Below, in pieces: positions 54,730 through 64,000 of a stretch of 64,000 nt of DNA. Location: positions 1 to 64,000 of the forward strand of contig JADKGY010000025.1 of assembly GCA_016722045.1 (NCBI GenBank), in the 5' to 3' direction. The position numbers and the translations under genes were made by a program. Numbering within the stretch: the first letter of the stretch is position 1; each line of letters begins with the position of its first letter. A model generated the notes under the pieces. It was not told the origin of the DNA. It did no database searches and saw only the letters and a list, made by a program, of their open reading frames with translations. This DNA is from Candidatus Opimibacter skivensis. GTDB taxonomy: Bacteria > Bacteroidota > Bacteroidia > Chitinophagales > Saprospiraceae.

Positions 54730-56259
54730 ATGGTAAAAAGTAAAGAGTATATAATAGGTGTTAGGAAGCTTATCTCAATTTTGATGAGCTTCCTAACCAT
54801 ATCATCACTTTTAGGTCAATCATCTGAATTCAATAGAAAAATTTTCTTAGAGAAAAGATCCACTATTCTTAGGAATATTATTCTTGATGGAGATAGCTTA
54901 TTGATTACTGGTGAAATTGGGAGAGATTCTCTGGGGTTACAAGGTTTTTTTATACTTAGAACTGATTCTACAGGTAAAATTGGAAGTAAAAGGTACTTCA
55001 GAGATCCACTATTAATGGATCAAGCTCTATTAAGCGGAAGGCAACCATTTTATTTCAATAACAAAAATATAATTTTAGCAGGTAATTTCCTTTATAAAAG
55101 TGATCATTTTATTTTAGGTTTAAATGAAAATAATGACAGCATTTTTTATAAAGTATATCCTGGCTCCTATCTTGTGCGTCTCACTGAATCATTAATCAGG
55201 TATAATGAGGCTTTATATTTAATCGGGTTTGTTCAAACTCAAAATTTTGATCTTGATGTTTTTATTCAAAAAATTGATACAATTGGAAACAAAATTTGGG
55301 AAAAAACATATGGCATTCCTTCACGTGATGAAACAGGTCGCGCAGCCATAATTGAAGATGATGGTTTGACAGTAATGATTTCAGAATCATATGATCCAAC
55401 TCCTACTATTAAAAATGACACCCGGTATTGGATTCGTTTTATGCACATTGACACCAGCGGGTCCATAATCAGGGATTGGAAAGAAGAAGTAACAAATCAC
55501 GAAGGATGGGCAGGAACATTGCTGAAATACAACGACGACTATATTTATACTACAAATACCATTGGACAGGAAACAAATTTTGGTCCTGTGGTTGGTGGTG
55601 AGATAGTGAGAAGAGATAGTAGTTTTAATATCGTCTGGAGAAAACAATATGGAGTCCCGGATAGTCAATTCACTGGTTTAGGAGACATGGTCCTGTCAAG
55701 AGACGGTCATTTGCTCGTGACAGGTCAAAATGTAGATTCTAGCATGAACTTTAATGCGGCCAGAATTATGAAAATTTGTCTCGACGGGTCTGTTCAGTGT
55801 GAAATCAGGGACACAGGTATAGCGCTTCCAAATGGCCAATCACTTAACTTAATGGAGGGAATAGTTGAGTCTGAAAGCGGAAGTATTTATGCAGTTGGTT
55901 ACACATATAAAAATGCTAATTTCTATGAAGGACTTTTACTTAAGATTAACAAGGACGGATGTATTGATACAATATGCACCACTACAGCCATTGAAGATCA
56001 GATCCATTTGGAGGAAGATAAAGTCCTTTTATATCCTAATCCCACAAGAGATGAACTGACTATTCAATTTTCAGATGAAATTCCAAAAAATACATTCGTC
56101 AGCATTTATGATACGTATGGTAGAGAGCTAATGTCTTCTCATTTGTATGAATCAAAAAACATACTTGATCTTTCCGGTCTGCCAAATGGTGTTTATATGC
56201 TCCAAATTTCAGATGAAAAACATTTGATAGCCACACGGAAATTTATTAAAAAGGAATGA
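54730..56259 (+). CDS. T9SS-exported propeller-like protein
   Basis: 509 residues from ATG 54730, 2 bases after the previous stop; the frame is open to 54643 but that part overlaps the preceding gene. Signal-like helix KLISILMSFLTISSLLGQ. The body has repeated 'D-x-x-G-N/K...G...W-x-K/R-x-Y-G' strands (DTIGNKIWEKTYGIP, VWRKQYGVPDSQFTG, GDMVLSRDGHLLVTGQN), typical of beta-propeller delta-60-like blades. C-terminal sorting domain VLLYPNPTRDELTIQF, NGVYMLQI. Co-transcribed with the protease-like gene; the two T9SS cargos are probably made together. Confidence 0.75.
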   Translation: MVKSKEYIIGVRKLISILMSFLTISSLLGQSSEFNRKIFLEKRSTILRNIILDGDSLLITGEIGRDSLGLQGFFILRTDSTGKIGSKRYFRDPLLMDQALLSGRQPFYFNNKNIILAGNFLYKSDHFILGLNENNDSIFYKVYPGSYLVRLTESLIRYNEALYLIGFVQTQNFDLDVFIQKIDTIGNKIWEKTYGIPSRDETGRAAIIEDDGLTVMISESYDPTPTIKNDTRYWIRFMHIDTSGSIIRDWKEEVTNHEGWAGTLLKYNDDYIYTTNTIGQETNFGPVVGGEIVRRDSSFNIVWRKQYGVPDSQFTGLGDMVLSRDGHLLVTGQNVDSSMNFNAARIMKICLDGSVQCEIRDTGIALPNGQSLNLMEGIVESESGSIYAVGYTYKNANFYEGLLLKINKDGCIDTICTTTAIEDQIHLEEDKVLLYPNPTRDELTIQFSDEIPKNTFVSIYDTYGRELMSSHLYESKNILDLSGLPNGVYMLQISDEKHLIATRKFIKKE

Positions 56260-56390
56260 ATTTTTTGATGGAATAAAGGCTGCCAAAATTAATGCCGCAA
56301 ATTAACGCAAATTAAAATTTTACGGACAACTCACATATTCCTCTGATTATCGCGGGTTCGAGGTCGGAGACACTCGAACGTCAATTATTT

Positions 56391-56543
56391 TTACTGAATA
56401 CTGAATACTGAATACTGAATACTGATCACCGATCACCGATCACCGATCACCGATTACCGAAAACCGATTACCGATCACCGATTACCGATTACCGATCACT
56501 CGATCACTCGATCACCGATCACCCGATCACTTGATCACCGATT
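56391..56543. repeat. Mixed tandem array (TACTGAA)n then (GATCACC)n
   Basis: Four TACTGAA units run into about sixteen 7-8-base units of GATCACC/GATTACC with slippage to GATCACTC. No spacers, not CRISPR. The end of the array covers the last codons of lgt on the opposite strand. Confidence 0.85.
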
Positions 56544-57702
56544 GTTCACGCTTCACATACAACCACACAATCCCCACAATCCCGCTCACAATCAACATAA
56601 ACGCGATATACTCCGCCTGCGTCGCCTGTATCCCGAAAATATCGATGTCCGGATTGGTACGTATTTTCTCAATAAAGAATCTTTCAATTCCATTCAGCAA
56701 TACATAAATGAAAAAAATGATGCCCGGTATTTTAATTCTCTTTCGCAGTGACCATAAGATTCCAAAAATGGTAAACGCAAAAATAGTTTCATAAAATGGT
56801 GTAGGATAAACACCTTCGCCAAGATGCTTGCAATAATGCCACAGACATCCTTCGATCTGGATACCATCATTCAATACATTGTGCGGATAATCAAATGACC
56901 ACATCCAGTCCGGCAGAAACCACCATGAAGGTTGCGGATGTGTATTGACGATTCCCCAGTCACCATCACCGGATAGTTGACATCCTATTCGACCGACAGC
57001 ATAGCCCATGATCATAGCAGGTGCTGCCGCATCCATCATATGTATCGGTTTCAGTCCATTGCGTTTGACATACAAATACACCATGATGAACGCCAGGATG
57101 AGACCACCATAGATAGCAAGGCCACTACCACTCAACAATTGATCAAGTGGATTTTTTATAAAAGCTTTTATATTTTCTGTGCTCTCAATGATTGAAAATA
57201 ATCTGGCGCCAACGAGACCTGATATCGCCGCAAGTATGGTGATGTCTCCAATACGCTGATCAGGCCTCACCAATACTTCCTGGATCTGCGGTTTTGGAAG
57301 CTGTTGTTTCTTATGATCCCAATATTTCAGAAAACCAAAAAATGCTGCAGATAATATTCCCCATATCAATGTTCCTTTGGCAGAAAGTAATATCGATGCA
57401 GGATCGGGTTTGAATTGTTCAAAGTGCTGTATAATATAGGGTAGCTTGAAACCAATGATAAAACCGAATAATGCATTCTGTGCTATCTGCTGCCATGTAG
57501 CCGGAAAACCTACCTTGATTTTTTCGGTAGATGCTTGGAGTAATCCTTCTTCCTCTTTTCGTTTTACTTCAAGTTTCAGTACATAAGCACTGGCGATGAA
57601 GGCCAGGATAAGAAGTACCCCAAAGGTTTTTAATACACTTAAACCGTTATCAGGATCACTGCCGAAGAGATCGTGAAAAAAATAAGAGAGATCCGGATAC
57701 AT
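56527..57702 (-). CDS. lgt: Prolipoprotein diacylglyceryl transferase
   Basis: 391 residues from ATG 57702 (MYPDLSYFFHDLFG); the frame is open to 57768 but the extra residues add nothing typical. Transfers diacylglycerol from phosphatidylglycerol to the lipobox Cys of prelipoproteins in the inner membrane, here serving the window's many lipoproteins. About eight membrane helices. Visible family motifs: GLVGARLFSIIES, GLAIYGGLILAF, GYAVGRIGCQLSGDGDWG (the signature, with the Arg), TPFYETIFAF and GIERFFIEKIR. The final S-V-I-K-stop is read from the GATCACC array. Confidence 0.93.
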   Translation of the reverse strand: MYPDLSYFFHDLFGSDPDNGLSVLKTFGVLLILAFIASAYVLKLEVKRKEEEGLLQASTEKIKVGFPATWQQIAQNALFGFIIGFKLPYIIQHFEQFKPDPASILLSAKGTLIWGILSAAFFGFLKYWDHKKQQLPKPQIQEVLVRPDQRIGDITILAAISGLVGARLFSIIESTENIKAFIKNPLDQLLSGSGLAIYGGLILAFIMVYLYVKRNGLKPIHMMDAAAPAMIMGYAVGRIGCQLSGDGDWGIVNTHPQPSWWFLPDWMWSFDYPHNVLNDGIQIEGCLWHYCKHLGEGVYPTPFYETIFAFTIFGILWSLRKRIKIPGIIFFIYVLLNGIERFFIEKIRTNPDIDIFGIQATQAEYIAFMLIVSGIVGIVWLYVKREQSVIK

Positions 57703-57791
57703 AGATTGAACAGTAGGTGAATAATAAATCAAAATCAGAAGCGAAAATAGCGTACTTTTGTATTGCAAGCCTCCCCCCTAAATTTTTTATC

Positions 57792-58382
57792 ATGAATACG
57801 ACACGTAGTGTACTGTATTTGGCTTTGCTTTTAAGCCTTATAGGTTCAGTTAAAGGAAATGCCCAGGCTCGATTCAATATCAAGACAGGAGTAGAGACAT
57901 GGTCCATCAAGGATGAAAAAAGTCTTGAAAGCACGTCGCATCATAGCGGTCAAACCATCGGGTTTGATATGCATATCATGAGTAACAGGCTGATATTTGC
58001 GCCCGGATTTCACTATCACAGGATATCTGTGCTCAATACACAGGATGGTTTGCAATATAATTTCAGAAAAAGAAATCATCTGCATTATTTCAGCATTCCG
58101 ATGACAGTAGGATACAAGGCATTAACGCTCAAGTCAATTGATCTGTCTGTACTTGCCGGAGCTGAAGCTTTTTTCTTTTACAGTCTCGATTCAAACGATA
58201 TTGGCCTTGGTGTTGATGAAATGTATGGAGTGGCACCGGCGCTTACAGCTGCTATTCAGGTTGAATTATTCTCACTGGTCACCTTTGATGTCAAATACCA
58301 TCATGCCCTCAATGAGCTCATGAGAAAACGCCAGGAATCGCTTCTGTCAGGATTCTCTTTTGAGTTGGGTATCATCTTTTAA
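57792..58382 (+). CDS. Outer-membrane beta-barrel protein
   Basis: 196 residues from ATG 57792 (signal NTTRSVLYLALLLSLIG ending GNAQA). The open frame reaches back to 57717, overlapping the divergent lgt start region, which is unlikely to be coding. Strands include FNIKTGVETWSIKDEKSLES, LIFAPGFHYHRIS, HYFSIPMTVGYKALTLKSID and the C-terminal GFSFELGIIF ending in Phe. A PorT/OMP_b-brl type barrel; function not known. Confidence 0.8.
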   Translation: MNTTRSVLYLALLLSLIGSVKGNAQARFNIKTGVETWSIKDEKSLESTSHHSGQTIGFDMHIMSNRLIFAPGFHYHRISVLNTQDGLQYNFRKRNHLHYFSIPMTVGYKALTLKSIDLSVLAGAEAFFFYSLDSNDIGLGVDEMYGVAPALTAAIQVELFSLVTFDVKYHHALNELMRKRQESLLSGFSFELGIIF

Positions 58383-58441
58383 GGGATATGTCTTTGTATG
58401 GAAAAACTGTTTGCACTCTTTTAGAGGCCAGGGACCATACA

Positions 58442-58473
58442 TAAAAAAACCTGAAACGATTGACTGTTTCAGG
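58442..58473 (-). terminator. Intrinsic terminator of the TonB-like gene
   Basis: On the minus strand, CCTGAAAC (58473-58466) pairs with GTTTCAGG (58457-58450), loop of 8, then seven T. It lies 26 bases after the stop of the gene at 58499 and between convergent genes. Confidence 0.88.
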
Positions 58474-58498
58474 CTTTAGTAAAGTATATATAATCAGT

Positions 58499-59275
58499 TT
58501 AAAAGAACTCCGCTACTAAAGGCTTTTCGATACTAAAGATGAAAGTCAGCTGGCCACATTCTTTTACGGGACCGGAATATTTTTCTTCAAATCTGTATTT
58601 CGCAGCCAGGTGAGACGCCTGATTGATGACATCATGATCAGTTATTGTTGTTTTCTCAGGATCATAAGCTACATAGACTACTCGTCCCTGTCTGTTGATG
58701 CATATATTTAAGGTGACTCTACCATTGACTTTTGCCGCTTTGGAAATATCTTCTCTATAAATTACACGACGTGTGATGACACCATTACCTTCCAAACCGT
58801 CACCTCCGCCACCATCACCTGCAGTAGCCGCACCTTGTTGATTTCCTTCTATCGGACTGCCTTCACCACCACCATCCGCATGTGTTTCTGCATCAGTTCC
58901 GGTAGTATTACTTTCGCTTGCTGTCACTTCGGTATCATCATTCGATGTTACATCACTTGGTATAAGACTTACATTATCTGCGACAGTAGTCTCCGTGGTC
59001 GGATTTGTTTCATCCACGGGAACTGGATTATCCGTAGGCTTGTCAGCAGTAGGTTCTGGCGTTTCATTGAAGATAGGACTCCGGGCCTGAAGACCCTGGC
59101 TACCGGCTTCTACAATCTGTGGCATTTCAACATAGCCTAATTCAACCAGCACCTCTTTAGGTTCTTCTTTGGCCATTTGATGTGCGAAAGGAAGAAAACC
59201 AAGTAACAATAATGCTGCATGCACACCAAAGCTCCATTGGATGCTTTTCTTTTGAGTTACATTTTGAGTTTTCAT
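58499..59275 (-). CDS. TonB-like energy transducer
   Basis: 258 residues. One N-terminal membrane helix (IQWSFGVHAALLLLGFLPFA), a periplasmic linker rich in P, T, E and G (with GDGGGGDGLEGNG), and a C-terminal TonB-like domain: VNGRVTLNICINRQGRVVYV and AAKYRFEEKYSG. It would link the proton-motive complex ExbBD to outer-membrane transport. No exbB or exbD gene adjoins it and no TonB box receptor is in the window. The acidic, glycine-rich linker lacks the usual Pro-Lys repeats. Confidence 0.82.
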   Translation of the reverse strand: MKTQNVTQKKSIQWSFGVHAALLLLGFLPFAHQMAKEEPKEVLVELGYVEMPQIVEAGSQGLQARSPIFNETPEPTADKPTDNPVPVDETNPTTETTVADNVSLIPSDVTSNDDTEVTASESNTTGTDAETHADGGGEGSPIEGNQQGAATAGDGGGGDGLEGNGVITRRVIYREDISKAAKVNGRVTLNICINRQGRVVYVAYDPEKTTITDHDVINQASHLAAKYRFEEKYSGPVKECGQLTFIFSIEKPLVAEFF

Positions 59276-59449
59276 GATTCAGTCTTTTAGATCAATTATA
59301 TATATGTAAAAGACGCCCCTTCCTAAGTTAAGGTGAGTTGTTGATCTATTAATGAAAACTTAAATGAGAGAAGTGAGAGTGGGCGGGGGGTTTATAGTAA
59401 ATCTATGGTTGATTCAAAGAGATAAAACCGGAGAAGCAAATAGTCTTCT

Positions 59450-59480
59450 TCTTTCCCCCTTTAGGGGGCAGGGGGCAAAA
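59450..59480. repeat. CCCCC-TTA-GGGGG hairpin
   Basis: A G/C-run hairpin (CCCCC then GGGGGCAGGGGG) in the 270-base gap between the TonB-like and CHRD genes. Approximate limits. No gene in this gap. Confidence 0.5.
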
Positions 59481-59486
59481 CCAGTG

Positions 59487-59524
59487 CAAAAAAAAAGCCA
59501 CACTCCAATCCATGGAATGCGGCT
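59487..59524 (-). terminator. Intrinsic terminator of the CHRD gene
   Basis: On the minus strand GCCGCATTCCA pairs with TGGAGTGTGGC (two mismatches) and is followed by nine T. It lies 25 bases after the stop at 59549. Confidence 0.8.
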
Positions 59525-59548
59525 TCTTGCCCACAATGAATTTATCTG

Positions 59549-62500
59549 TTATTTGACAAACTTATAAGCCTGGCTACTATGACCGTCAGTGATCAAGAGT
59601 AAATAAAAGCCTGCGCTTAAATTGTCAGTTTCGACTTGTACGATATTTTTCCCTTCCGATAAACTGAAAGGCGTTGAAGAAATTATTTTACCGGAAAGAT
59701 CATAGATATTCATGTTCAATGCTGCTGCTCTGCTCAATTCTAATTGAACATTGAGTACATCATTTACCGGATTGGGACTCAAAAGAACTTCACCATCAAT
59801 AGCTTCGATAGGTGCAACACCTGTTTCAATAGAGCATAAAAAGTCTTTCACAATCTGTCCGCGCAATTCTCCGCCCGGATGCAGCGCCGTATGAACATTG
59901 GCGTATACATTTCCTGCGATTATGCCGTTGAGAATAGATGTATCTGTCGGAACGCCACTTCCGAAAACTGCACCATTCACAAAGAATGATGTAAGGGGTA
60001 ATATGACTCCACCATTGGCACCTATAGCCGCTGCATGCAGATGTGCAGCCGTAAGATCACCGGTCAATCCATCAGTCGCTATCGAAAGATTAAGATTAGA
60101 ATGAAGCCTGTCGATAGAGGCCAGACCTGAACCTTGTGCATCAGGTGCATTGACTCCTGCCACTTCCTGATTTGTACACATATCAAACCCATACCCGTCA
60201 CGTGCGAGTCTGAACATTTGTCCTCTCAACTCTCCACCGGGATATGCAGCTGTATGTCCATTGATATATATCTCACCTTTAAGTAATGAACTCACGATAT
60301 CGGCAGAGATAGGTCCTGTAAAATCAAGTGCATTATTATTAAGGTCATTTGAAAAATTAAGGACTACACCACCATTTGAACCTAATGCTGCACGATGAAA
60401 ATGCGAAGCGCCTATCGGGCCTGATAGAGCATCAGTCGTCATCCATACATTGACATTTGATAGATCAGGCGAAACGGTAGCAACTGCCAATCCACTTGCA
60501 GATGTTGTTGCAAAAGGATTTTCCTGCACGCCTGACATCCATCCGTCAAAGGTCAATCCATTCTGATATACCAGTTGTCCGCGTATCTCGCCATCAGCAA
60601 AATCTGAAGTGTGTACATTGACATAAACATCTCCGACTGCAAGAGCGAAAATATCAGTCGCTGTCAGGTCCACTGTGCCCCGGATACGATTGCCGTCTAT
60701 TAAGTTCGACAGGTCAACGATCACATCCCCATTTTCTCCGGGCAAACCTGCATGCAGATGTGCGGACGTGATCGTACTTGAAAGAGATGTCAATTGAACA
60801 TTCACATCAAGTGTCGTTTGTCCGATCGTGTAATGAAAAGCACCTAACCCTCTTCCATCCGAAGTATTCACCGGATTCTCCTGAAGTCCATTGAGGTTGG
60901 CTACAAATGTCACATCTTGTTCGGGAGATATTTGTCCGCGGATTTCACCTCCAGGATGTGCTGCCGTATGTACATTAATATAGTAGCTGCCATCCACGAA
61001 TTTTCCAAATTGCTCAGGAGTAATTCCCGGTATTTCCATTTGGATCCTATTCCCTACTACGGTCAAAGGAAATATGACAGGACCATTTACACCAAAGACT
61101 CCATCATGTATATGAGCCGCAGTCGGAGGACCTGACAATCCATGAACAGTCACATTGACATATGCAGTGGATTTATCTTCATCAAAATAAAAAGTTGCTA
61201 AACCTACACCATCTGTCGTCACAGCAGGATTCTCATCATCACCTGTCAGTTCAGCTGAGAATATAAGATCATCTTTAAATTTCGGATCGAAAGGCAATTC
61301 AGTGAATAGTGAACCTGGACGAATCAGGTTACCACGTATTTCACCACCTGGAAAAGTACTGGAATGAATATTTACATAGACTTCACCATCTTCAAAGTAT
61401 TTTGCATAGACACCATTAAATGTCGCTGAACTTTGCCGATCCCAATACCCATCTGCGAATCCAAAACTATCAAAGAACGAGGCCAGGCCAAATATTACCG
61501 GACCTGAAACACCGGGTTCTTCATAATGAAAATGCGCATTGGAAAATGTTCCCTGGAGACCACTGTATAGAATTTTAAAATGCACATTGGTTTCATCCTC
61601 TGTCGATCGAAGCCATGCCTGCACCTGTCGCGGTACTGCTATTTGGTGGGACTTCCTGTCCGCCATTCAAATCAAATACATAAGGCTCGCGTGCAAATTT
61701 GTAAACCTGTCCTCTCACTTCACCACCCGGATGAGCTGCAGTATGAATATTCATGTAAAGACCACCTTCAAGCATTTTATTTAACAGGTCAAGGCTGAGC
61801 GGTTGTGAACCGGTAATTACGTTTCCATTGATATCGCTTGTTATGGGGATAACTACTCCACCGCTTGTACCTGGCACTCCTGCATGAAAATGTGCGCCTG
61901 TCGCCGAACCTGATAAACTATCAAATACAACAAAATATTCTACCTCGGAAAGATCAGGGCGAACAGTAGCAATACCGAGAGCTTTTCCCTGTGTGTTGAC
62001 TGCCGGATTTTCCTGGGTACCATCCATGCTGACATCAAAGGTGAGTCCTTCCTGTAGTAAAAGCTGTCCACGGATTTCACCGCCCGGATTGTTGACTGTA
62101 TGTATGTTAACATATAAGCCACCATTACTCAACGCATCAAGAAAATCAGTTGCATCCCATTCCCCACTGGCAACATTTCCAATAATAGAAGTAGTAAGCC
62201 CAAAAATGACACCACCATTACTTCCGATTGCGCCCTGGTGTATATGTGAAGCTGTGACTGCACTTGACAATCCCTCAAAGATCATTTTGTATTCTACCTT
62301 ATTCCCATCGGCAGAAAAGTGTGCAATAAAAAGTCCTCTTCCGTCAGTAGTAACTTCAGGAACTTCAGAATTGCCATTCAGTAAGGCAGCATAACGAAGA
62401 TCTGTTTCCAAACCTATCTGTCCCCTGATTTCACCTCCCGGATTCAATTCAGTATGTGCATTGATATAATAACCACCCCTGATGAATGTAGCCATCATTT

Positions 62501-62840
62501 CTTTTGTGACATCATGTATCGTTCCTTTGACACGATTGCCGATTAAGAAAGGAGTCAGGTTGAAAATAACCGGCCCATTTTCTCCGGGATTTCCTTCATG
62601 GATGTGAATTCCGGTTATTGAGCCACTTAGATTACTTAGGCTTGCATTAATATATAGTGTAGATTTTTTCTCGTCGAATGTAAAAATGCCAAGGCCTTGC
62701 CCATCCGAAGTGACTGCAGGTTCTTCTGTGGCGCCATTCATCCTGGCCGTAAAGATTAAACTCGATGTAAGATGCCCTGCGAACGAAATGTTGCAGAAAG
62801 CGGAGAGAATTACCATTAAGGAAAAAAGTGTTCTTTTCAT
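59549..62840 (-). pseudogene. Eight-repeat CHRD protein with T9SS domain, interrupted by a +1 frameshift
   Basis: Start ATG 62840 (MKRTLFSLMVILSAFCNISF-A). CHRD repeats 1-4 are read until the frame ends at TGA 61593; dropping one G at 61597-61598 (AGA-G-GAT) joins the sentence GAGMASIDR to DETNVHFKILYSG, which completes the fourth repeat and continues through repeats 5-8. Each repeat of about 120 residues has 'xGxxExPxVxTxGxG', an H-(I/L/F)-H near the middle and 'Y-x-N-x-H-T...PGGE-(I/L/V)-RGQ' at the end. The end is a T9SS type A sorting domain (VLLSPNPVNDVLNVQL...SAGFYLLLI). About 1097 residues joined. Surface protein of unknown role; CHRD is shared with chordin. Confidence 0.82.
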
Positions 62841-63072
62841 TTTTTTATTTTTTAAATTAAAATAGTTCAAAAGGGTTTCTAATAAGGAGGAGAAATATCT
62901 CCGATAATCGTGCATATAGACTGAATGCCAATATCCAAAATACGGCCTTGAGCCACATCAACTGACTCCTGAAGGTGTAATAATACTGAGTGAGAAAAAA
63001 ATCAGGCTAAACTGAAACCACCTCAATCTGGATAATCAGCCGGTTTTGCCAATTCCTGTTTTATAATACAGT

Positions 63073-64000
63073 TTAAAGCAGACTTGTGTTCATCATCGAT
63101 TCGATTTCATCAGGATCTATAGGAATAGAAGCCATGAGATTACGGTGACCTTTTTTAGTGATGAGAATATCATTTTCAAGCCGTATTCCGATGTTTTCTT
63201 CGGGTATATATATTCCGGGTTCGCATGTGAGCACCATCCCGGCTTTAAAAGGAACTGACCTGTCGCTGATATCATGCACATCAAAGCCAAGATGGTGGCT
63301 AACGCCGTGCATGAAATATTTTTTCCATAAAGGAGCTTCCTTTGGCTGGCGACGGATATCACTTTTTCTGAGTATCCTGAGATTGATCAATTCCCGCTCA
63401 ATCAATTTTGCGGCTTCTTTATTAAGCTGGTTGATCGTCATACCAGGATTCATCATATCTGTTACTTCATTCAGAACGGATAAAACAGATGTATAAATTT
63501 GTCGCTGACGTAAGGAAAATTTTCCTGAAGCAGGAATCGTTCTGGACATATCCGATGCCATATATGCATATTCAGCTCCAAAATCGAGAAGCACAAGGGT
63601 GTCAGGTTTGATCACCTGGTCATTTTTGATATAATGCAATATACAGGCAGACTTTCCTGATGCAACGATAGGCTCAAAAGCGTGTTGACATCCGTTGGCT
63701 GATAGGACGTAAGTGAGTTCTGCCTCTACCTCATACTCTTTTAATTTTGGCTTGATCGTTTTCAGTACACGTTCAAAAGCCAGGCCTGTCACCTCCACAG
63801 CTCGCTTCATCAGTTCTATCTCCTGTGGATGCTTGATCATGGATAGCTGTTGAAGAATCGGTTGAGTCCGTAAAAAAGTGTGTGAGGGGTATAACGGTTT
63901 CAGAAGACTGCCCATTCGAACATTTTGTGATGGGATCTCAGTGTGAGAACGATCCTGTTCATGTTCATTAATATAGATGGCATTTGCGGAAAGAAGGAGG
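63073..64000 (-). CDS. pepP: Aminopeptidase P (Xaa-Pro aminopeptidase, M24), 5' end cut by window edge
   Basis: The frame is open from the right edge (bases 63999 on the minus strand read ANAIYINEHEQDRSHTEI just before the annotated ATG at 63915), so the start is outside the window. The M24 domain shows all five metal ligands: the two Asp in LVLLDFGAEYAYMASDMSRT, His in HHLGFDVHD, and Glu in TCEPGIYIPEENIGIRLEND. It releases an N-terminal residue when proline is second. No neighbours on this side can be judged. Confidence 0.9.
   Translation of the reverse strand, partial: LLLSANAIYINEHEQDRSHTEIPSQNVRMGSLLKPLYPSHTFLRTQPILQQLSMIKHPQEIELMKRAVEVTGLAFERVLKTIKPKLKEYEVEAELTYVLSANGCQHAFEPIVASGKSACILHYIKNDQVIKPDTLVLLDFGAEYAYMASDMSRTIPASGKFSLRQRQIYTSVLSVLNEVTDMMNPGMTINQLNKEAAKLIERELINLRILRKSDIRRQPKEAPLWKKYFMHGVSHHLGFDVHDISDRSVPFKAGMVLTCEPGIYIPEENIGIRLENDILITKKGHRNLMASIPIDPDEIESMMNTSLL

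Noticed and set aside
56391..56543. Possible CRISPR array
   Set aside because: Units of 7-8 bases are directly adjacent with no spacers, and no cas gene is in the window.

Overview
The window looks like a chromosomal segment of an uncultured or free-living Bacteroidota bacterium, probably of the Saprospiria/Chitinophagia side of the phylum. The basis is gene content: C-terminal type IX secretion (T9SS) sorting domains, many SPII lipoproteins, FG-GAP and S74 'tail-fibre' surface proteins, a sensor kinase with a two-component-regulator propeller plus Y_Y_Y domain, an uppS-bamA pair, an IleS with a GIHH variant of the HIGH signature, and mostly AT-rich, Shine-Dalgarno-poor starts. No rRNA, tRNA, CRISPR array, phage or transposase gene was seen.

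Layout. 1-6000: three FG-GAP beta-propeller surface proteins and one S74 protein, with a leader sequence repeated after each FG-GAP gene. 6000-8870: palindromic repeats followed by three consecutive broken genes (gamma carbonic anhydrase with an in-frame TAG, a frameshifted TM1410/GH114-type lipoprotein, a frameshifted EEP nuclease-like gene). 8870-20230: housekeeping genes (ppa, a GT39-like glycosyltransferase, an outer-membrane barrel, uppS, bamA, a DUF3089 hydrolase, a histidine kinase, pckA), with a four-helix-bundle (S23-like) gene inside an inverted-repeat-bounded insert. 20350-26410: a T9SS protein, a lipoprotein, a 260-bp island of nested hairpins, and a membrane protein / winged-helix regulator / CreD operon with paired operator-like palindromes. 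26590-32990: an ECF sigma factor, a TPR membrane protein, a TPR-CHAT protease-like protein, a membrane-anchored surface protein and an outer-membrane-like protein. 33000-38600: repeats, a lipoprotein, a 36-codon remnant of an aspartic protease gene, an AAA-DUF4143 ATPase, a candidate small RNA, a large secreted glycosidase-like protein. 38600-44110: a PhzF isomerase, a Cys-ending 85-residue peptide, a propeller histidine kinase with its NarL-type response regulator, and a second candidate small RNA with the same promoter architecture as the first. 44110-64000: a triple CBM48-like protein, a retropepsin-like protease, ileS with an attenuator-like leader, two T9SS proteins, lgt, an outer-membrane barrel, a TonB-like protein, an eight-repeat CHRD protein interrupted by a +1 frameshift, and a truncated aminopeptidase P at the right edge.

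How parts may work together. BamA inserts outer-membrane barrels, Lgt lipidates the lipoproteins, UppS supplies the lipid carrier for envelope glycans, and a TonB-like protein transmits energy to the outer membrane. The window is therefore rich in envelope biogenesis and secreted cargo. The least familiar items are (i) two intergenic transcription units sharing a T-run, a TCACCA-CTTT-TGGTGA palindrome, TATATTTA at fixed spacing and a conserved 5' end, each closed by an intrinsic terminator, one directly behind the NarL-type regulator; (ii) the sigma/TPR/CHAT/surface-protein cluster; (iii) the S23-like gene bracketed by low-complexity inverted repeats; (iv) the nested-hairpin island at 22988-23248. 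All were read by eye, without database searches.
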